The notes beneath the pieces are model-generated. The model was given only the letters and a program-made list of their open reading frames with translations. It was not told the origin of the DNA and made no database searches. From Paenisporosarcina sp. HGH0030 (GTDB taxonomy: Bacteria > Bacillota > Bacilli > Bacillales_A > Planococcaceae): a stretch of DNA of 64,000 nt. Shown piece by piece: positions 25,985 through 33,776 of the stretch (position 1 is its first letter; the number at the start of each line of letters is the position of its first letter). Location: contig NZ_KE150421.1 of the NCBI RefSeq assembly GCF_000411295.1, positions 2,418,329 through 2,482,328 on the forward strand, in the 5' to 3' direction. The position numbers and the translations under genes are program-made.

Positions 25985-27478
25985 TTAGACTTGTTCTTTT
26001 TCACTTAGACCAAGCTTCTCTGCTATTGAAATATTTATTTCGTGCAGAAGCTCTGGATTTTCCATTAGTGACACGCCATAAGAAGGAATCATTTCTTTGA
26101 TTTTTGGTTCCCATTCTTCCATATGTTGCGGGAAGCATTTTTTAATTACTTCGAGCATAACGTGAACTGCCGTAGAAGCACCGGGAGAAGCCCCTAGTAA
26201 TGCTGCAATAGAGCCATCAGCAGCACTAACAACTTCCGTACCAAATTGAAGCGTTCCTTTGCCTTCAGAAGTATCTTTGATCACTTGTACACGTTGACCA
26301 GCTACAACTAAATCCCAATCCTCGCTCTTGGCGTTCGGGATAAACTCTCGTAACTCATCCATACGCTGTTCTTTCGATAACATAACTTGCTGAATCAGGT
26401 ATTTTGTCAATGACATCTCTTTTGCGCCTGCCGCCAACATGGTTAAGATATTATTCGGTTTTACAGAGGTCACTAGATCCAAATTTGAACCGGTTTTTAA
26501 GAACTTAGGTGAGAAGCCGGCAAATGGTCCAAATAACAACGATTTTTTATTGTCAATAAATCGTGTATCAAGATGCGGAACAGACATTGGTGGAGCACCA
26601 ACTTTAGCTTTTCCGTATACTTTTGCATGATTTTGAGCAATAACTTCTGGATTATTACACACCATGAAGATTCCGCTTACTGGGAATCCTCCAATTTGTC
26701 TACCTTCAGGAATGCCGGATTTTTGCAGTAAATGCACGCTTCCGCCTCCGCCTCCGATAAAGACGAATTTTGCAGTATGGTGTTCCACGATACCGCTGTA
26801 GACATTACTCACTTTTAATTCCCATGAACCATCGCCATTCTGGTACAAATTATCTACATTGTGGTTATATTTGATACGGACGTTCTTATTCTGTAAGTGG
26901 TCAAACAACATGCGCGTTAAAGCACCAAAGTTAACATCCGTTCCAGAGTCGATTTTTGTTGCCGCTATGACTTCATCCGAAGGACGATCTTGCATAATGA
27001 GCGGAATCCATTCCATCAGTTTTGCTGGGTCATCAGAAAATTCCATTCCTTGGAACAGCGGATTTTTTGATAGCGCTTCAAAACGTTTCTTTAAGAACGC
27101 CACATTTTGTTCCCCTTGTACCATACTCATATGAGGCAATGGCATGATAAAGTCTTCTGGATTATTTATCAACCCGTTTTTTACAAGATGTGACCAAAAC
27201 TGCGTGGACAGCCGAAACTGTTCATTTATTTTAATCGCTTTGCTAATATCAATAGATCCGTCTGGTTTTTCAGTTGTATAGTTAAGCTCACACAGGGCCG
27301 CATGACCTGTTCCTGCATTATTCCATTCGTTTGAGCTTTCCTCTCCTGCATTGTCGAGCTTCTCAATCACTGTAATTTTCAATTCCGGCGCTAATTCTTT
27401 CAAAAGTGTCCCTAAAGTGGCACTCATGACTCCGGCACCAATTAAGATAACGTCTGTATTAGTTTCTCTCATGTTCAT
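25985..27478 (-). CDS. mqo: malate:quinone oxidoreductase
   Basis: 497 aa from the ATG at 27476-27478 (AAGGA 8 nt upstream; a second ATG three codons earlier touches the ribosome binding site). FAD-binding [16 protein letters not shown] opens the protein. Mqo hallmarks follow: [20 protein letters not shown]-like (here NYTTEKPDG), [30 protein letters not shown] and the C-terminal [16 protein letters not shown]. It oxidises malate to oxaloacetate at the membrane and passes electrons to quinone, bypassing NAD-dependent malate dehydrogenase. It is a peripheral membrane flavoprotein and appears monocistronic. Confidence 0.96.
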   Translation of the reverse strand: MNMRETNTDVILIGAGVMSATLGTLLKELAPELKITVIEKLDNAGEESSNEWNNAGTGHAALCELNYTTEKPDGSIDISKAIKINEQFRLSTQFWSHLVKNGLINNPEDFIMPLPHMSMVQGEQNVAFLKKRFEALSKNPLFQGMEFSDDPAKLMEWIPLIMQDRPSDEVIAATKIDSGTDVNFGALTRMLFDHLQNKNVRIKYNHNVDNLYQNGDGSWELKVSNVYSGIVEHHTAKFVFIGGGGGSVHLLQKSGIPEGRQIGGFPVSGIFMVCNNPEVIAQNHAKVYGKAKVGAPPMSVPHLDTRFIDNKKSLLFGPFAGFSPKFLKTGSNLDLVTSVKPNNILTMLAAGAKEMSLTKYLIQQVMLSKEQRMDELREFIPNAKSEDWDLVVAGQRVQVIKDTSEGKGTLQFGTEVVSAADGSIAALLGASPGASTAVHVMLEVIKKCFPQHMEEWEPKIKEMIPSYGVSLMENPELLHEINISIAEKLGLSEKEQV

Positions 27479-27515
27479 TTTTACCATCCTTAGTCCCTAA
27501 AATTGCAGAAAGGAT

Positions 27516-27562
27516 CTAGGCGCTCTTGCTTAGAAAGCATAATAAGCCAAGGCGAGACCTAG
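27516..27562 (-). repeat. imperfect inverted repeat in the mqo 5' region
   Basis: CTAGGCGCTCTTGCTTA on the plus strand faces a partly complementary arm ending GGCGAGACCTAG. It lies between the mqo start and the terminator of the UvrA-like gene. It may be a leader hairpin or a member of an interspersed repeat family. Confidence 0.45.
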
Positions 27563-27802
27563 TCACACACCTTTTCTGTTTAAAATATATCCATATTATA
27601 GTGTAATACAATTATTTAAACATTAATATATATTTACTATTACCTAATAATTATAAGCTAAATAAAAGCAGGTTAACAGTGAGAAGTCCTTCCATAAGGC
27701 TATGGAACATCCCAGTGTGTGCTGCACTGAAAAAATTCTATTTTATATAGTTAATTATAGTGATTTACAGTTTGACTTAAATCGATTCATTCTATATGAC
27801 AC

Positions 27803-27848
27803 AAAAAAGGGAGAACGCTTCGTATAACAAGCATTCTCCTTCTTTTTT
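27803..27848 (-). terminator. intrinsic terminator of the UvrA-like gene
   Basis: Stem AAGGGAGAACGCTT / AAGCATTCTCCTT with a few mismatches. Long A and T runs lie on either side. The loop (CGTATAAC) resembles that of the mqo terminator. Confidence 0.8.
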
Positions 27849-27956
27849 GATTTAACTTCAAGTTTAAATTACCTCTTTGAAAGATTACCTTGCTCATTCA
27901 ATGAAGTATTAATTCACACCATCTGTTGCTAGTTTGCACAAAACCATCAAGATAAG

Positions 27957-30900
27957 TTAATTATTTTGCTCAAGACTTTGATAAACGGAAATCATGTCTT
28001 GTTTATCCAGCTCACGAATACGATTGAAAATAGGTATATCTTCCACACCATCTGTAAGTAATCTTTCAGCCACTACATCCCTTACTTTACCGGTCAGCCA
28101 GGTTTGTACGTCGAAGCCTTCGATGATTTCCTTCCGACCTTCATTATTGATACCACTAGCATGACAACTCACACAGGGCACCGACAATTTATACACGCCG
28201 TCATGAAGACCATCTTCGGAAATGACTTTCTTCCCTGCACAGAATGGACATTTATGACTTGCTTTAACTTTATTGATTTGGGTAACAATTTTTTTGTATC
28301 CAAACGCTTCGTACACATAAGTTAGCTTTTTATATTTTCCATTGGTGAAATACTTATCGATAATGGTTTCTCTCGTTTCGGTAATATTGGCGAAATCACA
28401 GATTGTGATCTGGTTTTTACAGCTTATTGCTTCGATTTTGCTTCCAATACTGTCCCAGAATGGGAAAGCATTCTGTAAAACGATCTCGTAGTCAATAAAG
28501 CTTGCCTGTTCCAGTTCTAGCATTTTCAGTGCTACTTGCGTTCCCCTAGAAAGGATGGAAACATCTTCAGTAAGCGACATATCGCCGCCAACAACCGCTT
28601 TTAGTTTTTCCAGTTCCGGCAACTTCCCTACTGTTTTTATGACTTGATCGATTGGCTGTTGAATGAGTTCACGAATATCGATCCCACCAAACAATAGTTT
28701 TTTATGATGGTTCAGCACGGTTCCTTCACAAACTGGACAGGTAATCAGTTCTTTTGAAGCTTTCATATGATCTTTAATGATTGATTTCGAAATGAACATA
28801 TAGCGTCCAATGATCAAATTAAAGCCTTCCCATGTTCTCGATGCCTTGCCAGCTTTATCATAAAACGACTTTTCCCAATAACCATATAAAAAAGTATGCT
28901 TTTCCGAGTTAGTCATCTCATTGAAGCTTTTGCTGATATCTTGTCCGAGTTCATTCTTGATCTCATCAAACAGGAATTGCAACTTTGGATATTGATAATA
29001 TTTCAAAACTTCCATGACGTCGGAATGTAATAAGCCATCCCAGAATGGCACAGTTTTGTCCTGAATGACCACATCAAAATTGAATTTCTCAATGACCCGA
29101 CGGCCGGAACAACATGGACAATGGTTTTCTTGATTATAGAAATCGAAGTTTCTTGTATCTTTATTGGTCGGATGGGCAGCAACGATATGGTTGATCAGCC
29201 CGCCCATTTCATAGAGGAAACTATATTGACTATACAAGTGCCTTTCAAGATCAATGGCGATAACGGGTGCGATGGTGTCGGATTCATATTCACCATAAAT
29301 CAACCGAGCCATAGGTGAAAGGCTTTTTAGAATGCCGCCCTTGTAGATATTTTCTGCATTTTTAAAGTAGACCAAATGATTTTCTTCTAAGTAGTGAATA
29401 CCGTTTCGCTGCTTGAGTGTTGAAGAAATGTGCAATGGAGCAACTTCTTCACTATTTTTTTGACAGTAATACTCTTCATGACTGACAACATCAAGATGTT
29501 GAACAGGCGCAAGCTGTCTTTTACCGAAATCAACAATAAAATCAGAGCTTTCTAGCATATATGCATTATGTTCAATCATCATGATGGAGACAGATTCATT
29601 CTCTAGAATGACCCTAACACTATCAATAAATTGGTTTAAAATATTTTGTGACAACCCTTTTGAAGGCTCGTCAAAAATAAACAAAGTATGTGGATTTTTG
29701 GCATTCGTAAACAACTCAGAAACTAAATGAACACATTGAAATTCACCTGTTGATAAAGTTTGTGTTTTTCTTTCTAACGTCAAATAACCAAGTCCAAGTT
29801 TGATCAATAAGCTCAAGCGTTTATGAGCGATGTCTTCCTTAGGGAGTTCATCAATAATATCTTCTATCGAACGTAGAAAAATATCATCTATCTCGTCACT
29901 ATATTTAGTGAGTTTCTTCTTAATATCAAGAAACGTCGCAACGGTTGACCGGCTCGTAATCGATTGATTCCGATCTTGCCCAACCATGACTAGTTTATCT
30001 TTTGGATATCGCTTCATAAAATCTTTGGTGATACACTCATTGACGAGAGTGGATTTACCACATCCAGACTCACCGGTAAAAGTGACAAGTCTATTTTTGG
30101 GAATTCGGATTTCATCTATTTGAATATTTCGGCAGTAAAGATCCTGGAATTGATAGTATCCTGTTGGCATAGCCTGATTTCGTTTCCAGATGATTGGTTT
30201 TGGACGTGGGGATTCTTCTACAATTTTGCCGCCATACTTGCCACTTCCTGGTCCAAAGAACAATTGCTCATCTGTTGCATCGAGTACCGTGTCAGAATGA
30301 TCGATGAGCCAGATTTGATTCTTATACCCTAATTGTTTTATCTGTTCTAAAATTTTCAATAGTGTTTCGTGATCAAGGCCAACCGAGATTTCATCAATAA
30401 TAATAACGGTATTTTCACTGGCTGCCATGAACTCGGCCAAGTAAAGCCGTGTTAATTCCCCGCCTGATAAAGTCCCCATTATCCGATTCAATGTTAAATA
30501 ACCAATATTCATATTGATGATATTTTGGAGAATATGCTGCTTCGCTTCACTAATGTGCAAAACTTCAGCTAATGAGAGAATGGTTTCTATGCTTAAGTCG
30601 TTGAGTTCGGAAATACTATGTGGTTTTCCAAGTAATTCAATCGTATATTGCTCAACTTCTTGGTTATAACGACTGCCCTTGCACTTTTTACATTCCACAT
30701 TTTTGGTCGTGCCACGTCCTTTACAATCCCGACACCAGCCTAATTCATTATTAAATGAAAAAACTTCTGGAGAAAGATTAAATTTTTCAGCAAGGCGAAC
30801 TCGAATTTCTTTAAAAACGCCCGTATGGGTGCCAATGGTAGACCGCGGATTAGAAGAAATCGATGCTCTTCCGAGAAAAAGCACTAAAGGCATGTCTTCC

Positions 30901-31124
30901 ATTTTGATGGCACTGAAATTTGTTTCCATAATTTTAGAAAACAAATACTGATATTCTGCCTTTGGCAATAATGAAACGAGACGCTTCTTGGACTCTTCAC
31001 CAATGGTTTGACTAAAAGTGGTTTTTCCGGACCCAGACAAACCTGCAATTCCTAACGATTGATTTAATGGCAGTACGGCATCTAATTGATTAATGTTATT
31101 AGCAATTAATCGATTTATTTTCAT
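27957..31124 (-). CDS. UvrA-like ABC ATPase with an extra zinc-rich C-terminal half
   Basis: 1055 aa. ABC domain 1: Walker A GLSGSGKTTF (28-37), zinc module CRDCKGRG..CKKCKG (131-149), signature LSGGELTRL (219-227), Walker B IIIDEISVGL. ABC domain 2: Walker A GESGCGKST (351-359), signature LSTGE (457-461), Walker B LFIFDEPSKGL (481-491). This layout is that of UvrA-family ATPases, which bind damaged DNA or, in self-resistance paralogues, drug-bound DNA. Residues 540-1055 are unusual, with CPCC (669), CPVC (796), CPFC (959) and CVSC (984) knuckles and a degenerate signature LSRG (858). It is not the housekeeping uvrA, because no uvrB is nearby and the length and C-terminus differ. Function is unknown. 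Confidence 0.82.
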   Translation of the reverse strand: MKINRLIANNINQLDAVLPLNQSLGIAGLSGSGKTTFSQTIGEESKKRLVSLLPKAEYQYLFSKIMETNFSAIKMEDMPLVLFLGRASISSNPRSTIGTHTGVFKEIRVRLAEKFNLSPEVFSFNNELGWCRDCKGRGTTKNVECKKCKGSRYNQEVEQYTIELLGKPHSISELNDLSIETILSLAEVLHISEAKQHILQNIINMNIGYLTLNRIMGTLSGGELTRLYLAEFMAASENTVIIIDEISVGLDHETLLKILEQIKQLGYKNQIWLIDHSDTVLDATDEQLFFGPGSGKYGGKIVEESPRPKPIIWKRNQAMPTGYYQFQDLYCRNIQIDEIRIPKNRLVTFTGESGCGKSTLVNECITKDFMKRYPKDKLVMVGQDRNQSITSRSTVATFLDIKKKLTKYSDEIDDIFLRSIEDIIDELPKEDIAHKRLSLLIKLGLGYLTLERKTQTLSTGEFQCVHLVSELFTNAKNPHTLFIFDEPSKGLSQNILNQFIDSVRVILENESVSIMMIEHNAYMLESSDFIVDFGKRQLAPVQHLDVVSHEEYYCQKNSEEVAPLHISSTLKQRNGIHYLEENHLVYFKNAENIYKGGILKSLSPMARLIYGEYESDTIAPVIAIDLERHLYSQYSFLYEMGGLINHIVAAHPTNKDTRNFDFYNQENHCPCCSGRRVIEKFNFDVVIQDKTVPFWDGLLHSDVMEVLKYYQYPKLQFLFDEIKNELGQDISKSFNEMTNSEKHTFLYGYWEKSFYDKAGKASRTWEGFNLIIGRYMFISKSIIKDHMKASKELITCPVCEGTVLNHHKKLLFGGIDIRELIQQPIDQVIKTVGKLPELEKLKAVVGGDMSLTEDVSILSRGTQVALKMLELEQASFIDYEIVLQNAFPFWDSIGSKIEAISCKNQITICDFANITETRETIIDKYFTNGKYKKLTYVYEAFGYKKIVTQINKVKASHKCPFCAGKKVISEDGLHDGVYKLSVPCVSCHASGINNEGRKEIIEGFDVQTWLTGKVRDVVAERLLTDGVEDIPIFNRIRELDKQDMISVYQSLEQNN

Positions 31125-31180
31125 ATGTACATCCTCTCTATTTATGTAAACTCAGTCTTTCCACGTTAGAACATCGACAA

Positions 31181-31228
31181 ACTCTTTTATGATACGGGTT
31201 TACCGTGATACTCCAAAATGAGGTTTTA
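31181..31228 (-). repeat. rlmH-end repeat, copy 4 (possible left end of the island)
   Basis: Shares TTATGATACGG with the 3' end of rlmH, then ACCGTGA and AAAATGAGGTTT in the same order as the copy at 33725-33776. It is more diverged than the others. It lies 57 bp upstream of the UvrA-like start codon. Confidence 0.6.
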
Positions 31229-31404
31229 CCATTCAAATAAGTTTTTTTATTTGATTTATAAAACTTCTTAAAAATCTCTGGAAAATACAAATGTAAACCA
31301 AGCTCTATTAATCAGTTACTTCCTTCATTTAAATTTATCACTAATTATGGATTATTAAAATAACATCAGAGTTAAACTATGTGATAGCTATTTTGATAAA
31401 GGAT

Positions 31405-31666
31405 GTGTATTATTTGGATTTTTTCAAGGCCAAGAAACACTTACTACCTTTGAGTGGATTCTTCGAGCTATTGTTGCTTTTTTCTTCTTATTAACTGTTA
31501 CTAGAGTATTAGGTCAGCGTGTCATCTCTCAATTAAGACTCTTGATTTCGCTATTGCTTTAGTCATTGGAAACATTATTGCCCATCCACTATCAGATGAA
31601 CATCTTGGGCTTAAAGTGTCTATCGTTACAACCATTGTATTGGATGTACCATTTACAAAAGGCTAA
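31405..31666 (+). pseudogene. decayed DUF421 (YetF/YdfR-like) membrane protein
   Basis: Reading across frames gives FFQGQETLTTFEWILRAIVA, then FFFLLTVTRVLGQRVISQLR, then DFAIALVIGNIIAHPLSDEH and LGLKVSIVTTIVL. These are the N-terminal blocks of DUF421 proteins. At least two frameshifts are needed: one near 31425, where DFFK must become DFFQGQ, and one in the LLDFAIALVIG block near 31545. The rest of the protein (cytoplasmic domain) is absent. It lies between the repeat at 31181 and the XRE operator. Confidence 0.8.
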
Positions 31667-31667
31667 T

Positions 31668-31708
31668 AACAGTGTAATATTACACTATTAGTTTAATTTA
31701 ACACTGTT
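31668..31708 (+). promoter_or_regulatory. palindromic operator upstream of the XRE regulator
   Basis: AGTGTAATATTACACT (31671-31686) is a perfect 16-bp palindrome. The outer bases AACAGTGT (31668-31675) are repeated inverted as ACACTGTT (31701-31708). Three GTGT/ACAC half-sites within 41 bp, 19 bp before the regulator start, suggest autoregulation. The promoter is probably covered by these sites. Confidence 0.6.
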
Positions 31709-31726
31709 GCATGGAGGTGATGTTAT

Positions 31727-32179
31727 TTGAATAAAGAAACTGTAATTGATTTGATTTCTAAGAATGTTCGACTAATTCGTCTTGAAAAAGGATATTCTCA
31801 AGAAAAAATGGCTACTGTTCTAGGGATTTCCAAAAAGACACTGGTTCAAGTTGAAAAAGAAAGAACATCAATTGGTTGGACGAATGCAGTCGTAGTTTGT
31901 GCCTTATTTAAGGATAGTCAAATCATAGAACACATTTTAGGAGAAGAACCTTTTGAAGTAATTGAAACACTAGCTCACGATGGTATCAATACTCCAAAAG
32001 TAAAAACATTAGGAGGAAAAATGTTTTGGAATGAGATTGCGAAAAAAGGAAAATTTCGAGTACAACAAAATGTGATCAGCCAACATTATCGTATTTTAGA
32101 TGGTAGTGATTATAGGTGGTATAGCACGTTTGAAGAAGAAGAAGTTATGAATCGTTTTTACGAATTAACTAATGAGTAA
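31727..32179 (+). CDS. XRE-family transcriptional regulator
   Basis: 150 aa from a TTG start with GGAGGTGATG upstream. The helix-turn-helix is at about residues 11-65 (NVRLIRLEKGYSQEKMATVLGISKKTLVQVEKER). The C-terminal part (KMFWNEIAKKGKFRVQQNVISQHYRILDGSDYRWYSTFEEEEV) is a small domain seen in related Bacillus regulators next to membrane protein genes. It is followed after 24 bp by a four-helix membrane protein gene, so the pair is likely one regulatory unit. The palindrome at 31668-31708 is the obvious candidate target. Confidence 0.85.
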   Translation: MNKETVIDLISKNVRLIRLEKGYSQEKMATVLGISKKTLVQVEKERTSIGWTNAVVVCALFKDSQIIEHILGEEPFEVIETLAHDGINTPKVKTLGGKMFWNEIAKKGKFRVQQNVISQHYRILDGSDYRWYSTFEEEEVMNRFYELTNE

Positions 32180-32203
32180 TTAAATTTTAAAGGAGAAATT
32201 ACA

Positions 32204-32599
32204 ATGGATAAAAACAAGAGAGTCATTATATTAAACAGTATATTAGTAGGAACTATCGTACTAAATCTGTTTATTTTTACTTCACGTATGCGCTTTTTCC
32301 CTTGGTTTATTGAAGATGCATGGGGATATTTAGGATTATTCCTTACTGCACCAATTTTAATAGGTATTTTTTTCATACTAAGACATTTTCACAAGCAACA
32401 ACTAGTCACAAATATAAATAAGACAATTCCATTGTTTGTCGCAATAACATCATTGATTATTGTGTTTGGGCCGACAACTGACTTTTTAAATATTGTTGCC
32501 CTTTTAATTAACGTAGCTTCAGTATTTTTAGCAACAAATTTCCTATTCAATCAAAATGGGGGGAAAAATAATTATGGATTTAGTAGTCTAAAAAATTAG
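32204..32599 (+). CDS. membrane protein paired with the XRE regulator
   Basis: 131 aa with four hydrophobic segments (about residues 7-25, 38-58, 74-93, 97-113). I cannot assign a family. The start has AAAGGAGAAATTACA in front of the ATG. It is in an operon with the XRE gene at 31727-32179. Such pairs (regulator plus small membrane protein) are common in Bacillales, where the membrane protein may sense a signal or be the regulated product. Function is unknown. Confidence 0.7.
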   Translation: MDKNKRVIILNSILVGTIVLNLFIFTSRMRFFPWFIEDAWGYLGLFLTAPILIGIFFILRHFHKQQLVTNINKTIPLFVAITSLIIVFGPTTDFLNIVALLINVASVFLATNFLFNQNGGKNNYGFSSLKN

Positions 32600-32779
32600 A
32601 GTCGAATCTCTAACAAAGCAGGAAATTAGACTCATTTTATATCGAAATTTGTTTAGCGTATATTTTCGTTAAAATGTGGGCGGGACTCCGTAATGGCACT
32701 AAGTGAGGGTATTGATGCTGTAAATTATGTTTAATAAATAGAAGGGCCCCCTTTACCTAATCATAAAATCAGACTATCC

Positions 32780-33226
32780 CTACGAATTGCTTCTGTACGG
32801 CAGACACTCTTTTCCTTGCCTAATGGTTGCTGTACCCTTCGTTGTTGTATAAGGCGGTGTTTTCGGCAAAACGTTCATGACCAATAGCCGGATTGAATGA
32901 TCTTTATAAAATATTTCATCAAACGAAGGGGTTATGTGTGGATCCGTATTTTCAAATATCCTTTTTTGTAATTCTTCTATGTCTATATCAAATGGAATCC
33001 CTATTAAAACATTTTCTATTCCCTGCATTTTGTCGGCCACGCCGAAAACAACGCTGCCCCCGCCGCCATTTGCCATACAAACAGCGTATTTAATCATTTT
33101 ATTGACGTTTTCCTCCACAGCACTAAAATTCCATTGTTTAAAGTCTAGGTCCTGTGCCTCAAAATCATCTGCAATATGATGATCCAATTGCTGAATGATC
33201 TCCATGATTTCGCTTTTATTCTTCAT
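32780..33226 (-). pseudogene. AlbA/Schlafen-type ATP-binding domain, C-terminally truncated
   Basis: 148 aa that begin as a full AlbA_2 domain (PF04326, COG2865). It has LDFKQWNFSAVEENVNKMIKYAVCMANGGGGSVVFGVADK with the family GG core and ends TIRQGKECLPYRSNS. Family members normally continue for 200-400 more residues after RxGxxCLP. Here a stop follows at once, and the downstream DNA does not continue the protein. It is thus a stump rather than a complete gene, although a short product could still be made. The ribosome binding site (AAGGAGGATATTCTT) is intact. Confidence 0.65.
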
Positions 33227-33488
33227 AAGAATATCCTCCTTTCCAGCAAAATCGATCTATATACCTTGCAAATACGTTAACCAATGCTTATACAAAAAAG
33301 GCAGTCCCTTATTACAAATACACTTGTAAGAACTACCTCTTATTATATTTATATGTTTGTTTCGTCATGGCTGTTTATAAAGCTTTTTGAAATTGCACGC
33401 CGGCTCCATACTTGCATAAAGCCCCCGTGGTTCATTGATCCATTCAATCGGCTTCATCATACATTTTTCAACACATGCAATTCCCAAC

Positions 33489-33570
33489 TTTCTCCAAACC
33501 GACACCTGCATTTTTCGCTAAAGTAATACTTTTGAATAGACTAATCCTTTGCTAACGTTATCAGTAAATG
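33489..33570 (+). repeat. dispersed repeat copy 2, possible insertion-sequence end
   Basis: Matches 23318-23400 in the same orientation over about 80 bp at roughly four bases in five. No transposase frame is adjacent. The flanking 33227-33488 shows no gene. Confidence 0.5.
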
Positions 33571-33724
33571 TGAAAACGGATTTATTATGTAAGGATTTCA
33601 AAGGAAGGCTTACGTGCCACTCCTCAATATCTATAAAAGAAGAAAGTTGATGAACAAACATGGAAACTTAAACATTTATCAATACTCCTTGCACAGGTAC
33701 CTGAAATTTTGTTAAACAGATTAG

Positions 33725-33776
33725 AACCTCATTTACTTATGATACGGTTCTCCGTGACTAATCTAAATGAGGATTA
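33725..33776 (-). repeat. rlmH-end repeat, copy 3 (att-like)
   Basis: The first 26 bases (33725-33750) are identical to 42131-42156, the end of rlmH. The core CTTATGATACGG is, on the other strand, the codons for PYHK plus the TAA region. An inverted arm TAAATGAGG (33764-33772) follows and pairs with CCTCATTTA. The stop codon of the histidine kinase gene (33758-33760) lies inside this repeat. Confidence 0.8.
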
